Below, piece by piece: positions 43,860 to 55,407 of a stretch of DNA of 60,122 nt. The notes beneath the pieces are model-generated. The model had not been told where the DNA came from and searched no databases. It saw only the letters and a program-made list of their open reading frames with translations. Source of the stretch: Algoriphagus sp. Its GTDB lineage: Bacteria; Bacteroidota; Bacteroidia; Cytophagales; Cyclobacteriaceae. The stretch spans positions 1 to 60,122 of the forward strand of contig NZ_JAQWXX010000097.1 of NCBI RefSeq assembly GCF_029254265.1, read 5' to 3'. Position numbers and translations under genes: made by a program. The stretch's first letter is position 1. Each line of letters opens with the position of its first letter.

Positions 43860-44138
43860 TTATTCTCTTGCCGCTTCTAAGGCTGCAATATTATTGTCTG
43901 TATAGTACTTGTCTCGATATTCTTGAAACTCTTCTTCCAATGCCGAAACTAAGTTGAGATTGGCATCTACATTCTGCCACATTTCAGGGAGTTTCTTCTC
44001 CAAGAGACTAACGCCTAGGTTAATATTATCTGCTTCTATCTTCGATATTTTTTTCAAAACAGACAGTTGGCTATTTCTCAAATCTTCAAATTCATTTAGG
44101 ATTTTATCCATTAATTCTACTTTCTCTAATTTATTCAT
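43860..44138 (-). CDS. Small helical protein of unknown function
   Basis: A 92-residue, highly charged protein that is helical throughout (MNKLEKVELMDKILNEFEDL.. LVSALEEEFQEYRDKYY). No signal peptide, no known motif. A dedicated terminator and good start support it as a gene. Probably cytoplasmic coiled-coil. Confidence 0.65.
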   Translation of the reverse strand: MNKLEKVELMDKILNEFEDLRNSQLSVLKKISKIEADNINLGVSLLEKKLPEMWQNVDANLNLVSALEEEFQEYRDKYYTDNNIAALEAARE

Positions 44139-44271
44139 GGGTCATTTTTTTTTAAGAGTATAAAAATTTGCTACTCTCAGAATATACGAAATAAAAAGGA
44201 CAATGAAATTCGAGCAAAATGGGAATGCACACTGGAACCTTTTTTCTTCCTATCAAAAACCCGGGGAAACC

Positions 44272-44526
44272 CTAAAATGAGATTGTATTTGCACCATACC
44301 GCTTTTTCTTAAAATCCGCATCCATCAGAACCCAATGTTCTGGATCTAAGACAGTCTCTTTGGGTTCAGAAGTTACTTTGAGTATAAACTCGTTGGTCTT
44401 TTTATCTACGTTCAGGATTTCCATCTGAGTTTTTCCATCCTTATAATGGACAGCTATCTGCACGGGCATTTGGAATAAACTACCATCTTTCTGAACTTGA
44501 TTCAAGTTGATTTTTACTTCTTGGTT
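44272..44526 (-). pseudogene. C-terminal remnant of an M1-family aminopeptidase
   Basis: The frame is open from an in-frame TAG at 44527-44529 down to 44272 and reads NQEVKINLNQVQKDGSLFQ.. MPVQIAVHYKDGK.. TVLDPEHWVLMDADF. This is the pattern of the last domain of Bacteroidota M1 peptidases (V-x-L-x-Q..F.MPV.I.V, and LDP near the end). The catalytic HExxH domain is absent and there is no proper ATG start, so I call it a 3' remnant. A short, independent gene using a TTG at 44505 is possible. Confidence 0.65.
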
Positions 44527-44686
44527 CTATAAGCTGAACCTTTGGAAAGTATAATTCGCCTCAATAGGGCTCAATTTTAGATTTCTCACTTAAGCCTTCT
44601 AATTTCAAAAGCTATTTTCCTATGATTCCTCCGTGAAAACCTTTGCGTACTTGGTGGTTAAATAAACTCCTTCATTAAAAAATCTA

Positions 44687-45136
44687 CTACCCCTTTCTTA
44701 CCATCTCAATATGCTCGATCCCATCCTCATCATAGACATCTCCATCGGATACAAAACCTAAAGAAGCATAAAAACCATGTGCATAGGTTTGTGCACCAAG
44801 ACGGATAGCTCCATCCCCAAAAAATTTATGACAATACTCAATGGATAACTCCATCAGAGTTCTCCCAAGACCCTTTCCCCTAGCCGATGGCGAGGTAATC
44901 ACTCTTCCAATTGCCATTTCAGAATAGGATAAACCAGCAGGAACTAATCGACTATAGCCTACCAGTTCATCACCTGAATACAATAGCAGATGGTAGCATT
45001 TTTGATCCTTATTATCCTGATCCAGAAACACGCAGTTTTGCTCCACTACAAACACCTCGCTTCGTAATCGCAATAAATCGTAAAGTTCATCCACAGTAAG
45101 TTCCTGAAAAGCTTTGACAGTATGGGTTAGGTTCAT
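44687..45136 (-). CDS. ElaA-like GNAT N-acetyltransferase
   Basis: A 149-residue single-domain acetyltransferase. The ElaA-type features are the early RLRSEVFVVEQNCVFLDQD motif and the acetyl-CoA loop in VITSPSARGKGLGRTLM, followed by AHGFYASLGFVSDGD. It should move an acetyl group from acetyl-CoA to an amine; the substrate is unknown. Cytoplasmic, monocistronic. Confidence 0.88.
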   Translation of the reverse strand: MNLTHTVKAFQELTVDELYDLLRLRSEVFVVEQNCVFLDQDNKDQKCYHLLLYSGDELVGYSRLVPAGLSYSEMAIGRVITSPSARGKGLGRTLMELSIEYCHKFFGDGAIRLGAQTYAHGFYASLGFVSDGDVYDEDGIEHIEMVRKG

Positions 45137-45510
45137 GGATTTAAAGTTTGAAAGGATGTGCGATTTTAATTGGTATTCCAGACTAATGAAGATGCAATTT
45201 AAGACTGTCCTCGGAGGATTACTACTTGTTTATGGGTAGTCATTACTTTTAAAATTCAAAAAATCAATATCATTTTATACCGAGCTGTAGTTCAATCTCC
45301 ACAAGTTGATACTGTATAAGTAGCTAGTTTAAAAGTATAAATAGAAGCATAAAATTATATATATCAGATATTTATCGTAAATTCTAATTTTAGAAACCTT
45401 AATTCTGAGATTAGAATGGATTAAGTTGACTGATTATAAATTTTTAGTGCGAGTACTTACAGGGAAGTCGAAAACTGATTAGAGTAGGCATCAAGAAAAA
45501 GTAACTTTTT
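45137..45510. other. A+T-rich divergent intergenic region, no gene seen
   Basis: A 374-base gap between the divergent GNAT and SnoaL-like genes. It is very A+T-rich around 45330-45400. I see no frame, hairpin or repeat worth naming. Confidence 0.45.
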
Positions 45511-45963
45511 ATGAAAAAAATTATCAAGTATGGCCTAAGTCTGGCCTTTGTCACATTACTTCTTGCTGCTCCAGTCCTTGGACAGGATATGGCCAAGGTA
45601 ATGAAAGAAATGACCGCCACTTATGAAAAAGCATACAATTCAGAAGATGCTAAGACATTGGTAGCAATGTACACTGAAGACGGGGTCCGAACTTTTGATG
45701 ATGGTAGAAATTACCAAGGATCTGCAGAGTTATTGGCAGGTTTTATGGCTGAGTTCGAAGCCAATGATCTAAAGGTAAAGATCTCTATGGGAGAAATCAC
45801 TCCTGCTGGGATGGATAAAGCCACCTCAACCGGTACTTATGAAGTCAAAGGAACATTGGGAACAGGTGAAAAGGTGAGCTACATGGGCAAATACACCAAC
45901 TCTCTGGTAAAAGTCAATGGAGTTTGGAAAATAGCGAAGACTGCTGGGGAGACTATTCAATAA
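45511..45963 (+). CDS. Exported SnoaL-like/DUF4440 protein
   Basis: A 150-residue protein with a signal peptide (1-24, ending LGQ). The mature part has the SnoaL/NTF2-like cone pattern: MTATYEKAYNSEDAKTLVAMYTEDGVRTFDDG, then a beta sheet ending NGVWKIAKTAGET. This fold binds small molecules or acts as a dimer; no catalytic residue can be assigned. Periplasmic. A strong terminator follows. Confidence 0.85.
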   Translation: MKKIIKYGLSLAFVTLLLAAPVLGQDMAKVMKEMTATYEKAYNSEDAKTLVAMYTEDGVRTFDDGRNYQGSAELLAGFMAEFEANDLKVKISMGEITPAGMDKATSTGTYEVKGTLGTGEKVSYMGKYTNSLVKVNGVWKIAKTAGETIQ

Positions 45964-45991
45964 AGATTCAACCCATCCAACCTTTATTAAG

Positions 45992-46025
45992 CATCTCATT
46001 CCTTAGGAGTGGGATGTTTTTTTTT
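45992..46025 (+). terminator. Intrinsic terminator after the SnoaL-like gene
   Basis: The stem CATCTCATTCC/GGAGTGGGATG (45992-46002 and 46006-46016) has a 3-base loop, two G-T pairs and T9 after it. The remainder of the gap up to 46295 holds the promoter region of the TonB receptor and a small AAGCAGCTGCTT palindrome near 46145. Confidence 0.9.
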
Positions 46026-46295
46026 GAGTAATTCAATTGGGAGGCTAGATTATCCGCAATGTTTCCTGTCTGCATAGTATATAAGCTTTTATAAGTAAAA
46101 GAAGCTTTAACAACCTTTTAACCCTCCATTTCTAGACTGAATAAGCAGCTGCTTAAGCTAGGTTTAATTTCCATAATTAAAGGTGTCACCAGTATTTACC
46201 ACTGATCAAAAAGGATAAACATATTAACTAAGAGTCGGTTAAGTCTATTGTGAGTCTAAATCAGAACTGAATTAATACTATTGAAGCCTTTGAAG

Positions 46296-48644
46296 ATGAA
46301 TACAACTTTACTTAGTAAACCAATAAGGAGGTCAATTACTTTTGTTTTTTTTCTCCTAATTTTTAATCCATTAATCTCTTTTGCCCAGACAAGTCAGGTT
46401 TCAGGAAGACTAATTGATTCCAAGACTCAGGAGCCTGTAAGTTATGCCCAAGTTGCCCTGTTTGGAAACTTGGAAAGCAGTAATCCTGAAGCTTACTCAG
46501 ATACCAATGAAGAGGGAGTTTTCAATTTGAACGTTCCCGCCGGAAAATATGTGTTCAAAGCTTTTTTTCTCGGTTATCAGGATCTGATTGTTTCAGACCT
46601 TGAAATAAGCGGAGCTACGAATTTGGGTGAGTTGGTTTTTGTGAGCGAAGGTCAAAATTTGGAAGAAGTACTGGTTACTACCTCCAAACTACCTGTACGA
46701 ACTACCCTCGAGGGCTTGATTGTCACTCCAGAAAACAACTTGGCCAATGCAGGTGGAACCTTATTCGATATTCTGAGAAATACCCCTTCAGTATCCGTAA
46801 GTGAGGATGGAGGGATTTCATTGAGAGGAAGTTCCAATACCAATGTGCTCATCAATGGAAGGAATTCATCACTGACTCAAAACCTCGATCAGTTACCTGC
46901 TAGCATTGTCGAGGAGATCAAAATCATCAATAATCCTAACGCGCGTTATGATGCCGAGGCTGAGGGTGGCGTGATTGATATTGTATTAAAGAAAGGAATT
47001 GAACTGGGAACTCATGGTGGATTAGAAGGAACCTACGGAACAAGAAATAGATCTAATATAGGGGGAAGAATCAACCACCGTAATTTCAATTTCAATGTTT
47101 ATGCAGGGTTTAATCATAGAAACTGGAAGTCTATCGGTGAAAGAAGATCTACCCGAGTAATCTTTGAAGACGACGAAACACTTAATCAAAATACCACAAG
47201 CTCAGACCTGGATATCGGAAATAACTTCAATTTCGGCTTAGACTACACTTTCGGAAACAATACGCTTAGCTATGAAGGCGTATTTCAGGCAAATGAAACC
47301 AATAATCTCAATACACTTTTTGCCCAACAGGTTCGGCAGGGAAAGAATTTCGATTATGTCCGCAAAAATGATGAAAATGAAACTGATGATGGATTAGACA
47401 ATACCTTGATTTTTGAACATAATTTCAAAGACAAAGGTCATTTGTTCCGTGCAACAGCCAGTCACTCCTACCGAAATCAGTTTAAAACTCAGAATATTGA
47501 CATCTTCAATAATACACTTCAGCCTTTACCTGAAAATTTGACAGGACAAGAACGTGCGTTTACAGATGAGGTTCGAAATATTACGGTGGTTCAAGCTGAT
47601 TACATTAAGCCGATGGAAAACGGAACATTTGAAACTGGCCTAAAATCTAATTTTAGAAAATTTGATAATGATTTTCAATACCAACGATTTGATGAGGGAA
47701 GCCAAGATTTTGTGACTGATCCGTCAGTTAGTAATCGCTTTGTCTATGAAGATCAAATTCATGCCGGCTACCTGATTTACTCCGGTAATAAATCAAAATT
47801 TGAGTATGGAGTCGGTGTCCGTGGTGAATTCACTCAAGTAGATACCTACCTGTACAATTCAGATGAAGCAAATCAGCAGCGTTATTTCAATTTGTTTCCA
47901 AGTGTCCAAGGGTTATACAAGGTCAATGATACACATGGAATTAAATTCACCTACAGCCGTAGAATAGATCGTCCAAGAGCTTGGAGACTAAACCCTTTCC
48001 CAAATATTACAGATAGTCTGAATGTCAGAAGAGGTAATCCAAACTTGATTCCTGAGATGATCAATTCCTTCGAATTAGGACACTTAGCCAACTTTGAGAA
48101 GACCAGCTTAACGACCAACCTATTCTATCGAAAAATCAACAATCAGATAGATTTTATCACGATAGTAGAAGATGGGATATCTTATTCCCAACCAGAGAAT
48201 TTAAATTTTGCCCAGCTCTATGGAGTGGAATTTATAGGAACAGCAGAACTTACAGATTGGTACTCACTCAATGGTGGGATGACTTTTTCTGGAATTGAAG
48301 TGAATGCATCGAATATCAGTGAAGAGTTTACCAATAAGGGCTTCACTTGGAATGCCAAGCTTAATCAGGATTTCAAACTTCCTTTAGGATTCAACTTTCA
48401 GATTGCTGCCAATTATGAATCACCGGAAATTCAAGCTCAGGGAAAAAGTCTCGCAGTATATTTCATTGATACCAGCATTCAAAAGTCATTTTTGGAGCGA
48501 AAAGGAAGTGTCACTTTGAGCGTAAGGGATATATTTGATACTAGAAGATATGCAGGCAATTCACTGACTAATAGCTTCTCTCAGGATTTCTATTCCAAAC
48601 AAGAAACAAGAATTATCTTACTTTCTGCACGATTTAATTTCTGA
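46296..48644 (+). CDS. TonB-dependent outer-membrane receptor (OMP_b-brl_3 type)
   Basis: The ATG at 46296 is preferred to an in-frame TTG at 46281. The 782-residue protein has a signal peptide (ending SFAQ), an N-terminal CarboxypepD_reg-like domain (about 32-115: QVSGRLIDSKTQEPVSYAQV), a plug domain (about 120-235: NTPSVSVSEDGGISLRGSSN, ARYDAEAEGGVIDI) and a long barrel ending in a C-terminal Phe (ARFNF). The short plug and barrel pattern fit outer-membrane beta-barrel family 3. Substrate unknown; there is no SusD partner, so it is not a SusCD pair. Confidence 0.92.
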   Translation: MNTTLLSKPIRRSITFVFFLLIFNPLISFAQTSQVSGRLIDSKTQEPVSYAQVALFGNLESSNPEAYSDTNEEGVFNLNVPAGKYVFKAFFLGYQDLIVSDLEISGATNLGELVFVSEGQNLEEVLVTTSKLPVRTTLEGLIVTPENNLANAGGTLFDILRNTPSVSVSEDGGISLRGSSNTNVLINGRNSSLTQNLDQLPASIVEEIKIINNPNARYDAEAEGGVIDIVLKKGIELGTHGGLEGTYGTRNRSNIGGRINHRNFNFNVYAGFNHRNWKSIGERRSTRVIFEDDETLNQNTTSSDLDIGNNFNFGLDYTFGNNTLSYEGVFQANETNNLNTLFAQQVRQGKNFDYVRKNDENETDDGLDNTLIFEHNFKDKGHLFRATASHSYRNQFKTQNIDIFNNTLQPLPENLTGQERAFTDEVRNITVVQADYIKPMENGTFETGLKSNFRKFDNDFQYQRFDEGSQDFVTDPSVSNRFVYEDQIHAGYLIYSGNKSKFEYGVGVRGEFTQVDTYLYNSDEANQQRYFNLFPSVQGLYKVNDTHGIKFTYSRRIDRPRAWRLNPFPNITDSLNVRRGNPNLIPEMINSFELGHLANFEKTSLTTNLFYRKINNQIDFITIVEDGISYSQPENLNFAQLYGVEFIGTAELTDWYSLNGGMTFSGIEVNASNISEEFTNKGFTWNAKLNQDFKLPLGFNFQIAANYESPEIQAQGKSLAVYFIDTSIQKSFLERKGSVTLSVRDIFDTRRYAGNSLTNSFSQDFYSKQETRIILLSARFNF

Positions 48645-48668
48645 TCAAAAACAGCTCAGAAATAAAAT

Positions 48669-48713
48669 AAAAGAGCATAATAATATGGCAAAGGCCCTTT
48701 ATTATGCTCTTTT
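48669..48713. terminator. Bidirectional terminator between convergent genes
   Basis: A 15-base perfect stem AAAAGAGCATAATAA (48669-48683) against its complement (48699-48713), lying between the TonB receptor and the aldo/keto reductase gene. Confidence 0.9.
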
Positions 48714-48743
48714 TCGATTGATTAAATTAAGTAAATTCTAAAG

Positions 48744-49763
48744 TTACTTTCTGTAAGCCGATTGCCGCTCCACCATCCAGCCAGGATATTGCATAGGCAA
48801 AGGACTTACTTCATCGATTTTTGCAAAATCTGAAGCAGTCAATTGAATTTCAGTTGAAGCAATATTCGCATGAAGTTGATCCAATGATTTTGCCCCAATT
48901 ATAGTACTGGTAACACCTTTTTGTTGTCTTACCCAAGCTAAAGCAATTTGAGCAATACTAGCAGAATGTGCTTTTGCAATCTCACCCATTACATCCACTA
49001 AATCATAAGCTTTTTCTTTGTCGATTGGGGGGAAATCAAAATTGGCCCTTCTGGAATCTGCGTCTGCCCCTTCCCGGGTGAATTTGCCAGTGAGAAAACC
49101 CCCAGCTAATGGACTCCAAGGGAAGATCGCCAAGTCATGATCAGCTGCCATTGGAACCAGCTCATGCTCAATGTCTCTGCTCACGGCAGCATAATAGTAT
49201 TGAAGCCCAATGAATTTGTGATAGCCTCGGTAATGCGCAATTGCTTGTGCTTTGGCTACCATCCAAGCAGGCCAGTTGCAGATGGCGATATAGCGTACTT
49301 TGCCAGATTCCACAATGTCATTAAGTGATCGAACAGTCTCTTCCAAGGAAGTTGATGGATCTACTCCATGGACATACAGGATGTCCATATAATCCAATTG
49401 CATTCGTTTTAAACTGGCTTCAACGGAATTGAAAATGTGATATCGAGATAGCCCGGTGCTATTTGGTTTTTCATTCATTCTTGCCAGCACTTTCGTGGCA
49501 ATGATGATTTCATCTCGATTCACTTTCAGGTCAATTAATCCCTGCCCCAGAAGTTGCTCCGATTGACCAAAGGAATAGGCGTTAGCAGTATCAATAAAGT
49601 TGATTCCAGATTCAATGACGGCAGAAAGCATTTCATTTACTTCTTTCTGCTGCAGCTTGCCGATTTTCTCCCAAATCCCAGCATTCTGCCCGCCAAAAGT
49701 CATGGTTCCAAAGCAGAGTTCGGAAACCATCAAGCCTGTTTTACCTACTAAATTATACTTCAT
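48744..49763 (-). CDS. Aldo/keto reductase
   Basis: A 339-residue cytoplasmic enzyme of the aldo/keto reductase superfamily (YajO/voltage-gated K+ channel beta-like group). The catalytic residues are visible: Asp and Tyr in FIDTANAYSFGQSE, Lys in IIIATKVLA and His in ILYVHGVDP. The C-terminal STIIGAKSLDQLHANI segment binds NADP(H). It reduces an aldehyde or ketone; substrate not predictable. Its start is 49 bases from the start-side neighbour's stop, so it may be the second gene after the S9 peptidase. Confidence 0.93.
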   Translation of the reverse strand: MKYNLVGKTGLMVSELCFGTMTFGGQNAGIWEKIGKLQQKEVNEMLSAVIESGINFIDTANAYSFGQSEQLLGQGLIDLKVNRDEIIIATKVLARMNEKPNSTGLSRYHIFNSVEASLKRMQLDYMDILYVHGVDPSTSLEETVRSLNDIVESGKVRYIAICNWPAWMVAKAQAIAHYRGYHKFIGLQYYYAAVSRDIEHELVPMAADHDLAIFPWSPLAGGFLTGKFTREGADADSRRANFDFPPIDKEKAYDLVDVMGEIAKAHSASIAQIALAWVRQQKGVTSTIIGAKSLDQLHANIASTEIQLTASDFAKIDEVSPLPMQYPGWMVERQSAYRK

Positions 49764-49811
49764 TTTGAGTTTGAGTTTTAGTTATAAATAATTCAGTTGC
49801 CTGTATTTTAC

Positions 49812-52037
49812 TTAGTTTGCGCTATCCTCTCCTTTTTCTTTTTCCTTTTCTTTGGAGAATTGCTTTTCATAAAAGTCAAAGATGCGTTTCCATTGATCAT
49901 GGAAGTCACTTTCACCACTAGCCCAACCAGCTCCATGACCACCTTTTAGGTAATTCACCCAAACCACCTCTTTACCCAATCGACGCATTGCGTAGTAGAG
50001 CTCACGAGAATTAGTTCCTGGCACATTCCAATCACCTTCGCCTGTTAGGATTAGGTGGGGAGTTTTGATGCGGTCGGCGTGCAATACTGCGGTAGTTGCA
50101 AAGTATTTCAATGGATCATCCCATAGTGATCCTCCAATTCGGTCTTGCCCTACTTCTGCTGCAGCATAGTTTCGGGTTCCGATTTTAGGGCTATCTCCTA
50201 AGAAACTGATTATATTAACCTTCCCAGAAATATTGATTGCTGCTGCAAATCGATCCGTTTGCGTGATTAATAAGGATGTTGCGTAGCCACCATAACTCAC
50301 GCCATGTACCCCGACTTTATCATTATCCACCTTTCCTTCATCTACCAGTTTATTGATGACAGAATTGATGCCTTTTACCCAAGCCTCACCAGGGTATCCA
50401 AGCTCTAAATCAACGGAAGGGCGAAGTGCAAAGTAACCCTGATTAGCAATAAGGTTCATGTTGCGATTGTAGCCATTGTCAAAAAACGTCTCATAAACTT
50501 CACATACCAGTGGGTATTTTTTGCCTGGTTCATAATCTACCGGATAGTACAAAACCCCTTTTAATTCCTTGCCATCCATATCACGGTAGCTGATTAATTC
50601 TGAACGTGTTAGATTCTTGTTGCTCATCCATGGGTTCAAATCTGTCAGCGATTTCATATTGCTAAAACTAGCATCGGTTGACATTACATTTGATGGCATA
50701 TCCCCGTCTGAAACACTTAGGATGTACTTGCTTCCATCTTTAGATTTCTGAACGTTAGTATATAGATTACTATTGATCAAAACATCTTCCATCTGCTTCG
50801 CTTCTAGATCAAACCTTGTGAAGCCTCTCTCCCATTTTTCTTTGCTGGAATAGTTGAAAAATAGGTAGCGCTCATCTTCTGACCAGTTTATAAGGTCCAG
50901 ACTTGGAGCTTTTTCTTTATCCTCAAGTAATTCATAAATCATTTCAAGTTGATCACCTGCTGTATCAGTCAGCCAATACCCTTTTTCCGAACTTAGCAAT
51001 AATTTTCCATCGCTCGGACTCCAGGTCATGATAGAAAACTTTACTTCCTTTTTCTTTTCTTCATCAGAGTATGCTTTTCCTTTGGTTAGATTTTTTGCAT
51101 TATCCTCCCCTAGCGTTTGGATATAGACATACCCAGAATCCACCCAAGCGTATTTGCTTTTATTTTCTGTCCATGTGAAATTCCGTCTTTTCTCATTTCG
51201 GGGATAGATGACTTTTGCTGTATCTTGAGTAATCAGATTCAAGTAAGCAGTTTGATATTCTGTTCCTTTATTTCGCTCATAAGCGGTTTTTAAAGGAAAG
51301 ACCTCATTGAATATTAAATGTTTGCCATCGGCAGCTATATAGATTCCATTATAATTTGATTCAGGTAAAAGTTTGGATGCTTTGCCATTTGAAAGATTGA
51401 CTTGATGTACTTCCGTAAGGCTATTTGTATTTCGTATTTCATCCCATTTCAGGAATGGCTTTGAACCATCATAAACTACAGTTGGGCCATTCGTAGCTTC
51501 ATTATAAATTTCCATCGCTCTACCTAACCAAGATGACTCACGGGTATGGACCAATACCGATTTGCTATCTGGAGTCCAGGTAAGGTCTGAATTTGCGATT
51601 AGAGGGTTTCCTGAAATACTCACCTCTTTTAGCTTTTTACGATCTACATTATAGATCATTAGATGCAGCTTGTCCTCTTTTTCTTCCAAAAAAGCGATTT
51701 CGGTATTGTTTGGTGCCCAAGCTAATGAGGTGATTTTAGCAGTCCCAGCATAAGGTCTTATTTCAGAAGCATCTTCGGTGTTGATGATTACTAATTCACC
51801 GGGGAATACATTCAGGTAGCTTGGATCTTGAAATCTAAAATGGTCCGTGTCAAATCGTGCACTACCGTCCATGATCATTCCTCCAAGGTATTTCCCATTA
51901 TCGGAAAGAGTTTGGCTGCTCAAACTTTTTACCCGAAGGGCATCTTCAGTGGTAAAAGCAGTTTTTTGGGCTATACTTGGAGAAAGTACGACTATCCAAA
52001 AGAAAAGGGATAGGGATAAAAATTTGATTTGTGTCAT
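49812..52037 (-). CDS. Exported S9 (prolyl oligopeptidase family) peptidase
   Basis: A 741-residue protein with a signal peptide (1-23, ending IAQ). A propeller-like N-terminal part (about 30-480, with LAWAPNNTEIAFL and LTWTPDSKSVLVH repeats) precedes an alpha/beta-hydrolase domain with nucleophile Ser in GVSYGGYATS, Asp in TGEGDWNVP and His in KGGHGAGW. It should cleave dipeptides or oligopeptides in the periplasm. The C-terminal tail is a short Lys/Glu run (SKEKEKEKGEDSAN). Confidence 0.93.
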   Translation of the reverse strand: MTQIKFLSLSLFFWIVVLSPSIAQKTAFTTEDALRVKSLSSQTLSDNGKYLGGMIMDGSARFDTDHFRFQDPSYLNVFPGELVIINTEDASEIRPYAGTAKITSLAWAPNNTEIAFLEEKEDKLHLMIYNVDRKKLKEVSISGNPLIANSDLTWTPDSKSVLVHTRESSWLGRAMEIYNEATNGPTVVYDGSKPFLKWDEIRNTNSLTEVHQVNLSNGKASKLLPESNYNGIYIAADGKHLIFNEVFPLKTAYERNKGTEYQTAYLNLITQDTAKVIYPRNEKRRNFTWTENKSKYAWVDSGYVYIQTLGEDNAKNLTKGKAYSDEEKKKEVKFSIMTWSPSDGKLLLSSEKGYWLTDTAGDQLEMIYELLEDKEKAPSLDLINWSEDERYLFFNYSSKEKWERGFTRFDLEAKQMEDVLINSNLYTNVQKSKDGSKYILSVSDGDMPSNVMSTDASFSNMKSLTDLNPWMSNKNLTRSELISYRDMDGKELKGVLYYPVDYEPGKKYPLVCEVYETFFDNGYNRNMNLIANQGYFALRPSVDLELGYPGEAWVKGINSVINKLVDEGKVDNDKVGVHGVSYGGYATSLLITQTDRFAAAINISGKVNIISFLGDSPKIGTRNYAAAEVGQDRIGGSLWDDPLKYFATTAVLHADRIKTPHLILTGEGDWNVPGTNSRELYYAMRRLGKEVVWVNYLKGGHGAGWASGESDFHDQWKRIFDFYEKQFSKEKEKEKGEDSAN

Positions 52038-52126
52038 GTTTCAATATTTGGTTGAAACAAGATAGGGCAATTTTGAAAAAATTATTCAATCAACCTTTAT
52101 TAGGTCAATCAACTTTGGATACCCTC

Positions 52127-52876
52127 CTAATCCTCCTTGATAAGTTCTCGTAACTTGGGCAGCAAGTCATTGATCACTTCAGACACTCGTATCAAGCCAT
52201 TTTCGGTTTGGCTGTAATTCAATCTCTTCCCGGCAGCCATCGAATTAAACTTAGCAATAAAGTCTGCTGGATCGATATCTTCCCAGATTTGGTCATATAA
52301 TGGACCACTAGAAACAACATCAACATCAGTTTTAAATGTGTAGCTATTTCGGTACTCATTGACAGCATACATATAGATCTCATAGGCATTCCCACTTCCC
52401 ATTTCCGTCCGAGCTTGGAAACTATAAACTGCATAAATTTCCTGCAACAATTCTTTATCAAAAAGATTAATTTCTCCTGATTGCACCATCGTTGTGTAGG
52501 CACTCTTGTTTGTAAATTCTATTGTATTTACTGTAGGACTATATTCTTTACTTGCTATCTTAATTAATGTGTCCAAGTTCGCTTGGGGATCTGTTACCCT
52601 TTTTTCGTAATCATCAAGAATAAGCCTGTCTCTTTCCATTCTTCGTTGGTCTCTGACGATCTGACTACTATCCCGTTGTAGGTTCTCGATAAGAATTTCC
52701 ACATTGTTTTTCAACTTCTTTTTATTGCCTTGTTCCACATTCCAGTTGTTCAGTTGCAAGGCAATAAGGATTCCGATGACCACAAGAATAATTTCCCCAA
52801 TAGCATACTGAAAGTATTTCCCCACATTCTTTCCTTCGATAAGTTGGAGTCTAATTTTTCTGAAGAACTTAATCAT
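52127..52876 (-). CDS. DUF6090 family membrane protein
   Basis: A 249-residue protein with the family start MIKFFRKIRLQLIEGKNVGKYFQYAIGEI, a single membrane segment at about 28-45 (ILVVIGILIALQLNNW) and a helical domain outside. DUF6090 proteins are common and often multicopy in Bacteroidota; function unknown. Monocistronic here. Confidence 0.9.
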   Translation of the reverse strand: MIKFFRKIRLQLIEGKNVGKYFQYAIGEIILVVIGILIALQLNNWNVEQGNKKKLKNNVEILIENLQRDSSQIVRDQRRMERDRLILDDYEKRVTDPQANLDTLIKIASKEYSPTVNTIEFTNKSAYTTMVQSGEINLFDKELLQEIYAVYSFQARTEMGSGNAYEIYMYAVNEYRNSYTFKTDVDVVSSGPLYDQIWEDIDPADFIAKFNSMAAGKRLNYSQTENGLIRVSEVINDLLPKLRELIKED

Positions 52877-54694
<1,818 letters not shown>

Positions 54695-54695
54695 A

Positions 54696-55085
54696 ATGAC
54701 AATGAACCTCAAAATATTGCTTCCATTTAGAGTATTCGCTGAGGTGAAAAATGTAAAACGGATCGTGATGGAAACGAGTGAAGGATCTTATGGACTTTTA
54801 CCACAACGTCAAGACTGTGTGGCAGCCTTGGTTCCAGGGATCCTAACCTATGAATCAGAAAAAGTGACTTATATAGCAGTAGACGAGGGAATTATGATAA
54901 AGGCTGGTAGTGAAGTCTTTGTTTCTGTTCGTCAAGCAATCGGTGGCGCTGATTTAGGTAAATTACATGAGCTGGTGGAAAAGGATTTTAAGCAATTTGA
55001 TGAAACAGAGAAAAACATCCGCTCAGTCATATCAAAACTGGAAACGGGGCTGATGCTTCAGCTGGAAAAATTTGGTAAAAAGTAA
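54696..55085 (+). CDS. atpC: N-ATPase epsilon subunit
   Basis: A 129-residue protein with the N-terminal beta sandwich of F-type epsilon subunits (MNLKILLPFRVFAEVKNVKRIVMETSEGSYGLLPQRQDCVAALVPGIL) and a helical C-terminal pair. It starts 2 bases after atpD. It couples the rotor to the head. Confidence 0.93.
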   Translation: MTMNLKILLPFRVFAEVKNVKRIVMETSEGSYGLLPQRQDCVAALVPGILTYESEKVTYIAVDEGIMIKAGSEVFVSVRQAIGGADLGKLHELVEKDFKQFDETEKNIRSVISKLETGLMLQLEKFGKK

Positions 55086-55086
55086 A

Positions 55087-55407
55087 ATGGAGCCTAGAAG
55101 GAAAAAAACTGGAACACCCTTTAGCCATTTGGTTGCTGATAAAGAAAGGCGAAAAATAGCTGCACAAAAAAATAAACGGAGTGTTTGGTCAGGCTTTGGA
55201 TTATTTGGGATTATAGGTTGGTCGATTGTAGTCCCCACGATGGCAGGTGCGCTCATAGGGATTTGGTTAGATAAAAATTCCCCACAAGCCTTTTCTTGGA
55301 CCTTAAGCCTTTTAGTTGTTGGTCTTTTCGTGGGTTGTTTGATGGCTTGGAATTGGATTAAAAAAGAACATGGAGAGATAAATAATAAAAACGAAAACGA
55401 TGAATGA
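55087..55407 (+). CDS. atpQ: N-ATPase accessory protein AtpQ (AtpI-like)
   Basis: Start at the ATG at 55087, one base after the atpC stop; the frame is open 15 bases further but overlaps atpC. The 106-residue protein has a basic N-terminal tail (MEPRRKKTG.., KERRKIAAQKNKR) and two membrane segments (about 42-63 and 74-94). It is of the AtpI/AtpZ type found in N-ATPase operons, thought to help assemble the c-ring. It overlaps atpR by 8 bases. Confidence 0.85.
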   Translation: MEPRRKKTGTPFSHLVADKERRKIAAQKNKRSVWSGFGLFGIIGWSIVVPTMAGALIGIWLDKNSPQAFSWTLSLLVVGLFVGCLMAWNWIKKEHGEINNKNENDE

